Source: Ilyonectria destructans (taxonomy: Eukaryota > Ascomycota > Sordariomycetes > Hypocreales > Nectriaceae). Taken from it: 64,000 nt of DNA. The stretch lies in NCBI GenBank assembly GCA_020740775.1, contig JAHEWK010000003.1:2046001-2110000 (forward strand), given 5' to 3'. Below the pieces are notes generated by a model. The model was not told where the DNA came from. It ran no database searches and worked only from the letters and a program-made list of their open reading frames with translations. Made by a program: the position numbers and the translations under genes. Positions 1-12,395 of the stretch are shown here, piece by piece. Position 1 is the first letter of the stretch; every line of letters begins with the position of its first letter.

Positions 1-201
1 ACTCAGAGTACCCCTGTTGTGCTTGCCTACGGTGAGCGCGCGGAGCTGGAGGATGAGGAGTACATCAGCCTCAACAGCACCCTGGAGGGTTTGGTGATTC
101 TGCGAAAGGTAAGTCTATAACATACCTCTGACCAAATATGACTTCATGCGTAGATAATGCTAACCATTACTTAGAACCCAGAGTGGGAGGCAGAGAAATA
201 G
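1..201 (+). CDS. 3' end of an unidentified protein gene (partial)
   Basis: The window opens inside a reading frame. Bases 1-108 encode 36 residues in frame 1 ([20 protein letters not shown] at the start, ending in VILRK). A GTAAGT donor follows at 109 and a TTAG acceptor ends at 174. The last exon (175-201) adds NPEWEAEK and a TAG stop. The splice signals and the clean phase-0 join make this a convincing gene end. I do not recognise the family: the visible tail is acidic and charged with no diagnostic motif, and most of the protein lies upstream of the window. Its neighbour is the convergent OPT transporter, whose stop is about 440 bp away. Confidence 0.6.
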
Positions 202-637
202 ACAAAGAAAGGTCATGGGAGCGAGCGTTGGGGTTGGCCCAGGAAGGGCAGGTCACCGGTCAGACCTCGTTACACTGTATAGTAATGTGCTGTAAGCGCA
301 ATCAAGAGGGAGGAACCAAATGCATTGATAGACGGTCAAATCGATTGCAATTTCGTGTCTTCCTTAAAAGGCTTTGCTTCTGCATGTTTCCCATCCACAA
401 ACTAGCGCCGGCTTCCCCAACCATTCTATGTGCGAACATTGCTAGGAGATGTTTGATAACCTCGACCTGTAAAATACGATTCCTAACCATTGTTGCAGAA
501 GTCTATTTCGTAGCCACGATGTCCCCAAGTATCCAGCTAAATCTATAATGCAGATTGCTTGCTTCCAAAAGAAAATCCATAAAAGAAATGTCCAAAACGC
601 ATTAAATCAATCAAACACCAGAATATTCGTAAAAAGA
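202..637. other. Intergenic, between convergent gene ends
   Basis: About 440 bp separate the stop of the partial first gene from the stop of the OPT transporter on the other strand. The sequence is more AT-rich than the flanking coding DNA and should hold both 3' UTRs. The open frames in it are short and lack splice or family support. Confidence 0.5.
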
Positions 638-3600
638 TCACCAAGTATCAGGACCAAAACGCTCGCCTTCTGGGACAGTGTTGTAGGCGCAGGCTTGCCA
701 GTCGCAGCCCTCCTTGTAGACTTCTGTGCCCCACCAGTGGAATCCGTCCATCCAACCGGGATAGAGGAAGCCGAAGAAGACGACAACGATACCGAAGGCG
801 AGACCAGAGTCGAGGGCAGCGCTAAGAGTCATGGTGTACTTGCTCCACCAAGCGTTGTGGCGGTTCTTTAGAAGATAATTGAAGACATAGCATACGACAG
901 CCCAAACTGAGAAGTTGAGACCGGTGGCGGGAGGGATCCAGGACATGGCGCCGAAAATGACTGGGAGGTTGACCTTGCGAAGAATGCTATGGTGGTGGCG
1001 GCGGCTGTAAAGCCAGAGGGGGATGGGGAGGAGAGCGCCAAGTGGGAAGAACCAGATGAGGGAGCGGTAGATGGCCTTGGGACCGAAGAACTCGTGAGGG
1101 CCAACGACGCCCCAGAGGATGGATCCGTTGAAGTGGACGCGTGCAATGGGGCAGGTAAAGCCGTTGATAGCCTCCGAGGTGCAGATGCCTCTGATGTTGG
1201 CGAACATCCAATTCAAAACACCAATCTGGGTGAACGACGACACGAGCGTGGCGACGACCTGAACGGAAAAAAGAATGCGAGGGGGAATCTTCATGTAGTG
1301 GCCGAGCTTAAGATCGGAAGCGAACTTGATACCCTGCGCCGAGGAGATGTAGCCATACGTGACGAAGACCATGTTGGCAATAGGACGTCCCGGGAAGACG
1401 ACGCCGCAGATGAGCTGGCAAATAATGTAGATGCTGCTGTGCTGGTTCGTCACAGCCATAATGATACCGTTGGGGATAAAGAAGATGGCGCCGATGGCTA
1501 AGGCTAGTAGAAGACCGTACCATGGCAAGTGGACGGGATAGCTAAATAGAGGCATTAGGAGATGGAACAGGTAAATATATGGGGACACAGAACTCACTAT
1601 TCAACCACAAATATGCCAATGGCTGTCATGGAGAGGAAGGTGATCAAATACCAACTCAGTGGCGCATCCTTGTACCGCTTCATGAGACGGCTGTGAACAT
1701 CTTCCCGACTAATTAGCCCCTCAACGTTGGAGGTTGATGACGACATCCGCGTGTAATCGTCGTCCGTAGAGCGTCGCGATGGTGGTTGACCAGAGGCATC
1801 CGAAACTGGCTGATATTCCGGCTTCCCATCCTCACGAGCCTCCGCAAGAGCTTTTTTCCAGGTCATCCAGATATCCTGGCCGTGCCAACAAGCTGTGTGG
1901 GTCAGCAAGGCAGCAAGGCCAGCAAACTGCACACCGTAGCTAAGTACGTATGTGACTGGGAGGAATACGCGACTGTAGCTCTGATACGCCTCTCTATCGA
2001 ATAGGAAATCAGTGGTAAGAATCCGGCTGACATCATAAACCTTTCCGGTGTTGTCGAAGACGGCAGCGGAGAGGATCGGCATGTATGAGGAGAAGAGAAA
2101 GTTGCTGTAGTAGAGAATCGGAGCAATAATCCACATAACAATAGTCAGGCCTCCGATGACATTCATGGCAGCCCAGAAAGGCACCAGCAACGGGGAGCCA
2201 ACATATGTGATTTGGGCCCAATCAAATGTCAAAGGGAAGAGGCCGAGGCCCGAGGACACACCAAACAGGTTGGCAATGACAACACTCTTAGGAGCGAACC
2301 AGGTGATGACGTTGAAGTAACTCAGGGCCGGCATGAGCAGCCCAGGGAGGAAGTAGAAGAGGAAAGACCCAGTCCAGATGATGTAGAAGAACTTCCACCT
2401 GCTAATAGTCCAGCCTTCAGCAGGTTTGTTCTCTTGCTTGTGGAGGGTCGAGAACATGGCAGCCGACATGAGGGTCCCAGGCCAGATCATGCCGCTCGGT
2501 CGGACGAGGAATCGCCTGGTGATGCCCGCAAAGCCATATCCCAAAATCTGTGTCGAGATAGTAAGAAGGAGCTGGTATACAATGGGAGCCTCCTGGTTAT
2601 AGAACTGCGTCTGCTCAACAATAACATCAGTCGCAAACGCGAAACCGAAAGCCACATTGCTGCTGACATAGACGCAAGTGTGCTCTTTTTCGTTCCATCG
2701 TCCTTGAGCTAACCATAGCCGCCAAGAGGTAGCTCTGCTTTGTTTAAGAGGAACGTGGGCGTTCTCGGAGATGGAAGGCGTCCTGACTCCATCCACAAAA
2801 GTTTCTTCTGGGTCATATGGCCGCTTCAGCACGAAGTCCCAGAGATGGCCAAGGGGGTGGACGAGAAGCAACGCAATAACAGGAGTGATAGCAACGCTAG
2901 GGTATCTCAAGGAAAAGAATAGGTTGGTGGAGGATCCGAGAATGGAGAAGATGACGGAGAGGCACCACATGCGGGGGGTGTTTATGGAAAGGGTGATGTC
3001 GTCGGTGGGAGAAACGGAGGCGCGAACGGCTTCGTGAGGTGAGTTCTCTTCGAATTCGGCGTCGGAGGCGGTCGTCGAGGCGTCGTCCAGCAAGGGTCCA
3101 TCTTCAGACACATCGTCCTTCATACTTTCTTCGAGAAGGCCGCCGGCGTGCGTATGTTCGGCCACACCAAAACGACCCTCAAGGCCAGAGACGAGAACAG
3201 CGCCTTCAATCTCCTCGGATAACCTCGAGGAATGTCGAGAAACATGCGAGCGGCGGGAGGTGTCGCTCCGCATCGTGTCGGGAACATGTCGAAGCTGGTG
3301 GGCGTCCGGGTCGCGGCAGTCGCTGCCAGCCGGCGAGTTGTTGCGACTGGGAGTCAGTGAAACGGAGCCGTAAGGGGCGGCAGCCGGGCGGAGGTCGGGT
3401 GACCGCAGGAACGGCGTCTTTTTGGAAGCCATGTCTAAGTCGCCCTCGAGGGGAGGTGTTGAAGGGTCGGCGGGGGTAGAAGCATCTAGGGCCTCGCCAT
3501 CGACGACGTAGGGATCGGACTCAGTAACGGGCTCGGACTCGGGCTCGGCAGCAGTAGCACCGTCGACAGTAGCAAGAGGCTTTGAGGCAGACGTGGACAG

Positions 3601-3981
3601 CCCGGCATGTTGGTCGAGGTCGAGAACGGGGGAGCGAAGAAGCGTGGTGGCGACCGGGGCAGCAGTGGCAGTTAATAGATCTGGATCGCCAACGTCCGCA
3701 GCCTGATACGGCAACACATGGCCTTGGTTCAGGCTCGGATCGGGCGGGACAGGCGCCCTGGCGTGGGAGACTGAGACAGAGGCAGTGGACCAGGCAGTGG
3801 AGGAGGATGCGGATGTGGACGCGGATGGGGATGCTAGGGGTTGGAGGGCGACAGCCTGCTGCAGTTGGGAGTCACCATAGTCACCAACCCTGTCTTGGGG
3901 CGACGAAGACGGGCTGCTGGCGGACGTTCTGCGGTCTGTCCTGCGCGTGGTGCTCTTGTGGGCGGTAGTGCGTCGTCCCAT
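638..3981 (-). CDS. Oligopeptide transporter, OPT family, with long N-terminal extension
   Basis: Proton-coupled oligopeptide transporters of the OPT superfamily import small peptides or related compounds across the plasma membrane or an internal membrane. The model is two exons: 3981-1598, a 56-bp intron (1542-1597, GTGAGT donor, TTTAG acceptor), and 1541-638, giving about 1095 residues. The join restores VVEYYPVHLPWYGLLLALAIG, an OPT-like segment. Other family signs are NEKEHTCVYVSSN, RRFLVRPSGMIWPGTLMSAA, many hydrophobic segments over the C-terminal two thirds, and the C-terminal FYPGWMDGFHWWGTEVYKE. The first in-frame ATG of the open frame is at 3981; the frame also runs further upstream but only to a TTG. 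The first roughly 370 residues are Ser/Pro/Asp-rich and probably disordered. An internal ATG at 3432 (MASKKTPFLRS) would give about 912 residues and is a serious alternative start. The NPGPF motif often seen in OPTs is not obvious; LAQGRWNEKEH stands at that place. Substrate unknown. Confidence 0.88.
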
Positions 3982-6900
3982 GGCGGGGCCGGCAAGACAA
4001 GCGTGCAACTTGTCCCTTGAGGCAGCCAAGCGACCTTGTTTGCTGCGGCGGCGGCGCCTAGGATCGGTAGGTACAAGGCGAGTACAGGACGGACTGGGCT
4101 CTTTTGCACAGCGATGCGTTAGACGTCGCCGATGGGACGGGCGGAGGGGTGGGCACGCGCTGGGGGCTAGATCCACCAGACATCCGGCTTGTCGCGCGGG
4201 GGGAAGCCAAAGATGCAGCAACAACTCGAAGAGTCCAACTTGCAAGGCTAGGTGACAAGGCTTCCGCTCATCACCCGGCGGGCACTGTGGGCAAAGCCAG
4301 GGAGCCCTGTTTGCCGCAGCGTGGGGGAGCCGCGGGGCTGATTCTGGCTTCCTGCGCGCTGGCGAGGATCAGACGGAGTAGCGTTTAGCGACTGGTGACA
4401 AGGGGGCGGGATGACGACAAGGGGCCCAGCCAAGGATGCAACCCAGTGCCCAGCAGACCGTCCAGCAGCGCCTTGCTGGGGAATGTGAGAGCGGCGTTGC
4501 TGTCGTGACAGGCTAAGCACATGGTCGAGAGGGGATGCTGATGCCGCAATGCTGTACTGGGCACTGCTGCGATGCTGCCATGTTGCAATGCTGTGTGTTT
4601 GCACAGTACGGGATCTCCTACCACATACTAATGTATTGTAACCCCAACATCAAGCAGGGAGAGCGCCCCGTACGGAGCGTGTATCCGTAATGCGAGCCGT
4701 GTAACTGACTGGAGAGTGTCCAGACGACCGCCACAACCAAGGAGATTAGAGACTGGGAGGGCACAGGAGCAGGCGACTGGGGCCAAGTAAATCGGACAGG
4801 GATGGACTCTTCCCAAAAGCAAATCGGTGCGTGGGAGTCAAATCATGCCGTGTTGCAACGCGTGGGATGGTTGGAAATCCGACGCAGGAGACTGGTGAAG
4901 GAGGAGGAAACATGGGCCACGGGGCCTCAGCGTGGGAAAGCCGATCACTCCACGGCCAATCAACCCCGAGAATGCAAGCTTGCGGGAGGCTGACGGACAC
5001 CAGCAAGCGCCTCTAACGGGGCTCTTTGTACACGTCATGTACATGCTAACAGCCATTGAATGCACCTTTTCGTCAGTTTCCTCTCTTTTCTCTCCCCTTT
5101 CCACTTAATTATCAGTGCAGCTGAAGTGACGTGCATCATGCCGGTGCTCGTCCAGAGGCCCTTTGCTGAGTCTGCTCCGTCCACCGTACATCACTCATGA
5201 CGGCCCCAGGTCCAACAAGCTGGATGGAATCACTGGTACTTTTGCAAGCTGAGATGCCTAAAACGGCAAGACACCCGTTCGCATAATACCGTTGATTACT
5301 CCACCTTGTATTCGTATCTCTAGTGCGGGTGATGAGGTAGGCTCACTCTGGTAGTGAATGGTACCTTGACGCAACATTGCACGCTGTCCTCCGTACAAGT
5401 CGGTGAGATCGCGAAGTACCAGGAGTACTTGCATCATTCAACTCCCCCGGATGTCTTGTATTGCCGGGGATTACTGCCTTTGTCATTGCGCAGCACCAAA
5501 TTTACCGTGGGCCAAATCCGAGGCCCAATTCATTGCCCAGGGCACGCTGCCTGCAGCGGGGAATATGCGGGCCGTTCCCAAGAGGCATCAGTCAGGGTTC
5601 AGGGGCACGCAAGCTAGCATGCTGTGACGCTGCCGCCTGTGAGCTTGGATGCAGGATACAGCACGTATGATGGATCTGATTAGATAACCACTACAGGGCT
5701 CCCATCACGATGCTGCTTGACCAAACAGACGCCCGGCAATGCCATCTCCATCGCTGGCTACTGGCTGCTGCTCCCACGCTGGACATGACACCTCTCACGC
5801 CGCTGCACTCCGCGGCGAGCAAGGCTGCACTGCGGCCTCCTGCAGCCTGTGTTCGTGGTGCACATCCCTGCCGCAGCGTGTTCGTGCCTCGCACCTCCAC
5901 TTATCCTGACCGGCCTTACTCGAAGGCTGACATTGCAAAGTGCACCTGCAGCCTTGCTCCGACTTCCAAGCTCGTGTGTTTCAACCCCTTCCTCACTAGT
6001 TGGACGATCCAACACACCGAAACCTCCCGGCAGGCAACCTTTTCTCCCAATCTGGCCGCCGACATCCAGGTCCATCCCATGTCAAGCGCCGTCGCGGTAT
6101 CCGCGGGACCCAGTTGGCGATCTAATTCCATGCAGCAGCCGCGGTTCAAGACCACCCTGACCCGGGACGGGGACATGGTCCAGGTGATTGAGACATGGCG
6201 ACAAAGTCTTCATTTTCCAAAACACAGTGGCTTTTCGGTAATTCCAATGGCAGCCCCAACTTTTACGTTCTCTTTCAGTTTTCCGAACCCTCCACGCCGC
6301 AAGGGAAAGGCGAGACATTCAGGGAGGAGCCAAGCTCATCCCACGGAGACCGGACCCTCAACTCAGAGCTCGCTTTGAAATGACGTGAATTCCGGAAGTC
6401 ACCCTAGTCCCGCCCCCAAACGAGAGCGGCATGGTGTTTGCAGTGCCGATGCTTTTGGTTCCACCTCATCACTGTCTCCACTGCCTGCCGTCAATGAGAC
6501 GGTTCACATTACGAAAGCTGACCGTGGGGTCCCTGGTGCCAATGCTGGCCGTGGCCCGGTCTAGCCAGCATTAGAAAATCTCGGGTCGTCGTTCATGTAG
6601 AGTGTAAACTCTGTGAGTGAATTAGCTCAGCGGCATTACACGGACTCGCGAGCTCAGCCCATTATCGTCTGTAAGAAGTTAGTTGTACATATTGTACAGT
6701 GGCTCCGTAATTATGGGAATACTACCGAGACTCTAGTGCACGTGTGTCACTAGCTCCGCCCAACCATCCTCCCTACTGTCTGGCCAGCAAGAAACAGTCC
6801 AAAAGCTGTTACATGCACTTAAGCTACTTACCAGTCGACTTAACCGCAGATTAGTGATTAGTAGTGCTGGTTGTGCGTATTTGCGTCGTTGTGAGGGTTG

Positions 6901-7337
6901 TGCCATGCGGCTCGTCCCCATATCGGGCGCTAGTTCTCGGTGTTTTCTCCCCTCTTCGAAATACACCCGAATCTTGAGGTCCCGGGTTTTTTATTTGTCC
7001 CAACATCCGCCGTTATTGATAGTGCCTTGGAAAACGATCTGATTGTCGGGCCAAGTTGGGCTTCACCGCCGGGTAGCTTGGACTGGCGCCGATTTCATGG
7101 ATTCGCCTCATGACGCCAGTGAGTTTAGCTGAAGCATATCCACCAGATCGGTCCTAAAAATGCAATTGGTGGAGTGTCACGCTGGCAGGTAAGCGACGGA
7201 TCGCGATGCAGCGCTTCATCCCACCATCCACACCAACCTTTGCTTAGCGTCCCCTCCATGGCCCAAAAACCCTCTCATCAGACACAACGTGACAAGACAA
7301 ACCACCATCTAAACCCAGCCTCAGCCTCAGCTTCGCC
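3982..7337. other. 3.4-kb intergenic region between divergent OPT and cyclo-ligase genes
   Basis: Divergent promoter region for the OPT transporter (-) and the cyclo-ligase (+). Around 4530-4600 the motif GATGCTG/CAATGCTG recurs several times. The longest frame (5710-6378, 222 codons, ATG start) is rich in Pro, Ser, Thr and Ala with no recognisable domain, and is covered by equally long frames on other strands as expected for GC-rich non-coding DNA. I see no supportable gene. Confidence 0.45.
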
Positions 7338-8134
7338 ATGGCGTCATCCTTGAAAGCTGCCAAGCAGCAGCTGCGGACCCTCATGAAGCAAAGGCTCTCC
7401 ACTGTTACCCAAGACTCCGTGGCTGTCCAGAGTATGACCGCATCGCCTTGTATATCCGCTCACGTGCAGGTCGTCGTCTGACACAACTCTTCACAGGTCG
7501 CCAGGTTTTTGACGCCCTTAAGGACTTCAAGCCTTACAAAGATGCCACTCACATCAGCGTCTACCTGTCTATGCCCTCTGCCGAGGTACAGACAGATGCC
7601 ATTGTCCGCCATGCACTAGCAGCGGGCAAGCAAGTCTTTGTCCCGTACCTGCACAAGTCTACTCTACAGATTCCCGACGCTCCTGCTCGTGTGATGGACA
7701 TGGTGCGTCTTGCGAACCTCCAGGACTACGAGAGCCTCAAGCTGGACAACTGGGGGATTCCCAGTGTAGACCCAGCCACGGTCCATCAACGACAGCATAT
7801 CCTCGGAGGCCCTGATGCCCAGGACTCCGACCAGGCCGTCCTCGATTTTATGGTGGTGCCGGGAGTTGCGTTCGACTTTGATGAAGCGGGTTCCGTCAGG
7901 AGACTAGGTCATGGAAAGGGTTTCTACGACTTCTTCATCAACAGGTACTTGTCAAGGTTGGAAACCAAAGGCCTTAGCCAAACGAGGCCTTTGTTGCTGT
8001 ATGCGTTGGCTTTGAACGAGCAACTGCTTCCTACAGCATCTGGACAGCCAATCCCCACGGATTCCCATGACCGCCAGTTGCATGGCCTCATACTTGGAAA
8101 TGGAGAAATCAGGGAAGCATCGAAGCCATTATAA
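7338..8134 (+). CDS. FAU1: 5-formyltetrahydrofolate cyclo-ligase (methenyltetrahydrofolate synthetase)
   Basis: This enzyme uses ATP to convert 5-formyl-THF to 5,10-methenyl-THF, the only known route back from folinic acid into one-carbon metabolism. Exon 1 (7338-7431) encodes MASSLKAAKQQLRTLMKQRL and about eleven more residues. A 65-bp intron (7432-7496, GTATGA donor, CACAG acceptor) joins in phase 1 to exon 2 (7497-8134) through the split serine of VQSRQVFDALKDF. An earlier CAG at 7469 would run into a stop, so 7496 is the acceptor. The product is 243 residues, normal for the family. Diagnostic are the N-terminal basic helix KxxLR-type segment, ISVYLSMPSAEVQT, VFVPYL, and the ATP/substrate loop RRLGHGKGFYDFF near residues 165-180, which corresponds to the family R-x-G-x-G-x-G-[FY]-Y-D motif. 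Confidence 0.93.
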
Positions 8135-9155
8135 CTAACGCCAGTCTTGCAAAGCACCAAGACACACCTCCAAGTTCAGTCACTCTCGTGGTCGGGTTCG
8201 CTTCACCATCTCATGATGGAGGGGGCAGTTCTATACCTAGCTGAGAGTTCCTAAACTCGTGGGTAATGACGCACGCACACATCAATGCAGTCATAGCATT
8301 CTCCAAGACATATTCTTACGCAACACAAAGAAAGCCAAGACCTAGAAGCTTGGGATATTCTTTGACCAGCTTTGTGCAATCATTACCTTGGCCTTGTTGT
8401 CGATAGGCGAGAATCCAGGCACATAATTAGGCCTTACCAAAGCACAAGTCTTTGAGAATACAAGTTGGCTGATCTCTCAGAGGACCTCAAAGGGAAGCAG
8501 GTGGCCAGACGCGTACCCGGTCAGACGTAGGCACAGAGCTTGCATCAGGCAGGGGTCGTGATGTAGGGGATTGCGGATGCATGATCAACCTAGAGGCAAC
8601 TCAAATCACCCTAGAGATGGATCATGACATGCACTGTCGGGTTCCTCCTCAAAAAGTTGCCTCCCCTTCCATCTGATTCTGTTTCTTGCATCTGTCGTCG
8701 GTTGGATGCTCCATCAAGGCGTTGGGCGGATCGGAAAAACTACGGAACGTCATCTCCAGGCAGATTGCCCCGCCAAGGTTCTCTCCACCAGAGTGACCAG
8801 ACCCATGCATCACTGGCCCAAAACCGGACGGAGGTGGGCTTTGTGTATTTTGCTTCGAGTGATATCCCACCATCATCTACCACCACGTACTTTCCCCTGA
8901 TCCCCTCACGACCGGGATCTTGCCCTCTCCTTTGGCACCCGCACCACCACTTTGTTCGACCTTGCCCCCGGTCTACTCCATCTCCATCTCCGAACCGCGC
9001 CTCGGCGAATCCCCAACGGTCCGACCTCGTGCGGCCACGTCGTATGCGCTGCGCTTGTCACCTCCGATCGCGCTGAAGCTTGCGGACAACTTAACACCCC
9101 ATCACGAACTTCCAGGTCCCGAACGCTCCTCTACAGGCGTGCCGCATAATACATA
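8135..9155. other. Intergenic, promoter and leader of the importin gene
   Basis: About 1 kb with no supportable gene. The last 300 bp before the importin start become pyrimidine-rich (runs of CCATC, CTCC), typical of a fungal core promoter and 5' leader. No clear TATA box. Confidence 0.45.
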
Positions 9156-12100
9156 ATGGCTACGAACGGAGCGCAAGAGGCCTTCGCGCCCCCGGATGTC
9201 TTGGCCGCTGTCATGACAATGAGGGGCGGGGAGCAGGAGGCCAAGAAGCAGGCCCATGAGTATTTGGAGAGGTTCCAGAAATCGGTCAGTCGCGCGTGTT
9301 TTTGGAGCTTGGGACAGCTCGGTTCGGTATACTGACGGTATTGGCGTGCAGAAGGATTCATGGGCTACTATAGTGGGGATCCTGCAGGCGGATGCCGACC
9401 CAGAGGCAGCGCTCTTTGCTGCCATCACCCTTCGTGGAAAGGTAGTAACGATGATGCATGCGCGAGAAATGCCGAGTCTAACATGCCCCAGATCACATAC
9501 GACCTGTCCACCCAGGTTCCCCCCAGCGAACTCCCCGGTCTTCGAAGCCAGATTCTCCTATTCCTCAAACGATACGCTCCCGGACCCAAGCCCATCCGAG
9601 TACAGCTCTGCGTGTGCCTGGCCATTCTAGCGATCCAGATGAAGGAATGGACCGATGTCCTGGCGTCCGTCGTCCAGTCCCTTAGTGACAGCCCCGAAAG
9701 CCATGCTTGTATTTTGGATTTCCTGCGGGTTCTCCCCGAGGAGGTTACCGAAGGTCGAAAGATCACCTTGTCTGTATGTGGAGCGCACAGCCATAAACCA
9801 AGCGCCTTTTCCCTTCGAAATCGTCACCAACGGTCGACATCAGCACGAGTTCAAGTCTAATTGTTTGGAATTAGGAAGAAGATCTTGCTGCACGGACGCA
9901 AGCCTTGCTGGGAGATAATGCGGACCAGGTTATCCAGCTCCTGATCAACTATTCTCAATCGTCCCGTAAGTGAAGGCAATGTCTTCCCAATACCTTCCAT
10001 GCTAACGCCTCGTCTGTAGCTGCCGCCGCTCAAAATCCCCAGTTGATGGAGTGTATTACCTCCTGGCTGCGAGAAGTCCCGGTTGGCAATGTCGTCAAGT
10101 CGCCACTGCTAGACATTGTCTTCAATGGCATTGCGAGTGACCAGAGTAGCCAGGAGGCATCCGAATGCCTATGCACAATGCTTCGGGAGACATCTGACGT
10201 GGACGAGAGCCAGGAAATTATCGAGACCCTGTTCCCCCGAATCATTTCGCTCCAGCCTCAAATCCAAAAGGCTGCAGAGGAAGAAGACACAGAGGCCCTC
10301 AAGGCTTTAACCAAAGTCTTTGCCACTGCAGCGGAGAGCTGGGTTGTTGGAATTGCCCGGCAGCCGACCCATTTCAGGCCCTTGGTGGACGCCGTTCTTG
10401 AGTGTGCTGTGAGAGACAAGGAGCGGGATGTGATCGAGCACACTTTCAACTTCTTCTATGAGCTCAAGCTCTACCTCGTGTTGGAGAGATATATTCAAGG
10501 TCGCTTGGAGCTGGTTGATATTTACTCAAAGCTCGTGGATATCCTCCTCAAGCACCTAGAATACCCCCAGCCGCAGTCGGGTAGCGAGACGGATCTGTTC
10601 GACGGAGACCGCGAGCAGGAGGAGAAGTTCAGAGAGTTCCGTCACCAAATGGGCGATACTCTGAAGGACTCGTGCGAGGTTATGGGTGTCACGGATTGTC
10701 TAACCAAGGTGCTACACTCCATCCAGGTGTGGATGACGAAGTATGCAAGCCTGGTTACGGAGACGTCGGTGCCACACTGGCAGGAGCTGGAGGCCCCCCT
10801 GTTTGCCATGCGAGCACTTGGACGAATGGTCGACAAGGATGAGGACATTGTCCTTCCTCAGCTCATGCCCCTGCTCGTGCAAATCCCGAGCCACGAGAAG
10901 CTCCGCTTTGCTACCATCATGGTCCTAGGACGTTACACTGAGTGGACGGCAGCGCACCCCGAGTACCTGGAGCCCCAGTTCAGCTACATCGTTACCTCGT
11001 TTCAGTCTGACTCGAAGGAGATTATCCGGGCCGCCGCTCTGTCGATCAAGTTCTTCTGCACGGACTGCAAACACCTCCTCAGTGGCCAGGTGCTGCAGCT
11101 TCAAACCTTCTACGACCAGGTTCTGGACAAGCTGCCAGACCTCAGCAAGGAGGAGATCACCGAGGGTGTTTCCACCGTTGTGGCTGTTCAACCCGATGAG
11201 GAAATTTATCGACTGCTCAAGACTTGTTGTGATCCTCTTGTTCAGCGGTTGATGGCCAAAGCGAACAACGCCACCGACGACGAGGGCAAGTTGGCATTGG
11301 CAGGTGAGTTGAGATCTAATTAATCGATGAAGAGCTATATGCTAACTAGTTGAAGACCACCTCCAGTTAATTACCATTTTCGTCCAGAACGTGGTCCCTC
11401 CTAGCAATCCAGGACAGGAGAACCCTGCTGTGAAGTACTGGCAAGAGGTCTTCCCGATCTTGTCAACTGTTTTGGACAACTTCCTCACCTTCACTCCTAT
11501 TTGCGAGAGAGTTTGCAGGTGCTGGCGAAACATGATCATCTCGTATCGCACTGCCATGACCCCGATGCTTCCTGAGATGGCGAACAAGCTAGCCATTGGC
11601 TTCAACAACTCGAGGGAGGGATGCTTCCTCTGGGTGACTTCTGCTATTCTCCGGGAGTTCTCGGAGGCCCGGGAGCATGTCGATCAGGCCACGACTGATA
11701 ACATCTACACCTTCTTCGAGGCCCAGACAACGACTTTCCTGAGGGTTATGACAGAGCTCCAACCCAAGGAGCTGCCTGACGTCATTGATGATTTCTTCCG
11801 TCTGCTCATCGATGCGTTGCTCTACTACCCTCAGAGACTTGTCCCTTCGCACCTCTTGCAATCGATCTTCGAGGCGGCAGTCTACGCCCTTACTCTGGAG
11901 CAGCGAGATCCTCTATCGTCTACTCTACACTTCTTGCGGGACCTTCTTTCTTATGGGGGAGACAACCCTGCTACCAGCGACGGTCTTCCCGAGGCAGCCG
12001 CGGCCGAGATTCGAAACACCATCCGTACTCTCCTGACAAACCTGGGTGAGAACCTCGTGAAGCAGGTCATGGCGGGTATGATGATCACCTTCCCTCGGGA

Positions 12101-12395
12101 CTGTTTCGCCGACGGCAGTGGCGTCTTGCTGGCCCTGTTTGAACTACTCCCAGCTGAGACGACGGAGTGGGTATCGCTAACTATCGCGTTGCTGCCCGAG
12201 GGTACTGTGTCTCCTGTTGAGGCCAACCGATTGATGGGCAAGATCAAGGAGAAGCTACAGTCCGGAGACCCGAGTGCTATGAGGAACGTGCGTGCCCTTC
12301 TGCAGGACTTCACCAACACATATAGACGCCGCAACGTAGCCCCCCGAGATGGGCTCGGCCAGCTCGAGGCTACCCGCTTCCAGTTCTCTGGATAA
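9156..12395 (+). CDS. MTR10: Nuclear import receptor Mtr10/transportin-SR (importin-beta family)
   Basis: Importin-beta superfamily receptor; the yeast homologue Mtr10 imports SR-like mRNA-binding proteins such as Npl3 and takes part in tRNA retrograde import, released by Ran-GTP in the nucleus. Six exons: 9156-9284, 9352-9441, 9492-9773, 9875-9965, 10020-11303 and 11350-12395, for 973 residues, close to the usual size. All joins keep frame and use GT/AG (donors GTCAGT, GTAGTA, GTATGT, GTAAGT, GTGAGT). The N-terminus MATNGAQEAFAPPDVLAAVM followed by AKKQAHEYLERFQKS is an importin N-terminal domain, next come SWATIVGILQ and EAALFAAITLRGKI, and the rest is a HEAT-repeat solenoid (for example LETFFPR-type and RVLPEEVTEGRK helices). 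An in-frame upstream ATG is not present. The C-terminus ends RRNVAPRDGLGQLEATRFQF-SG. The two closely spaced first introns lie inside the importin N-terminal domain. Confidence 0.92.

Noticed and set aside
989..1501. 170-codon frame antisense to the OPT gene
   Set aside because: It mirrors a well-supported coding exon on the other strand; codon-structure shadow.
3982..4245. Upstream in-frame extension of the OPT transporter
   Set aside because: The frame is open to 4245 but the first codon there is TTG, and the added residues are Arg/Ala-rich and unlike protein. The first ATG is at 3981.
4530..4600. Repeated GATGCTG/CAATGCTG words near the OPT promoter
   Set aside because: Irregular spacing and short units; not distinguishable from compositional bias by eye.
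5710..6378. 222-codon ATG frame on + between the OPT and cyclo-ligase genes
   Set aside because: Low-complexity Pro/Ser/Thr composition, no domain, no splice or promoter evidence, and equally long overlapping frames on the other strand.
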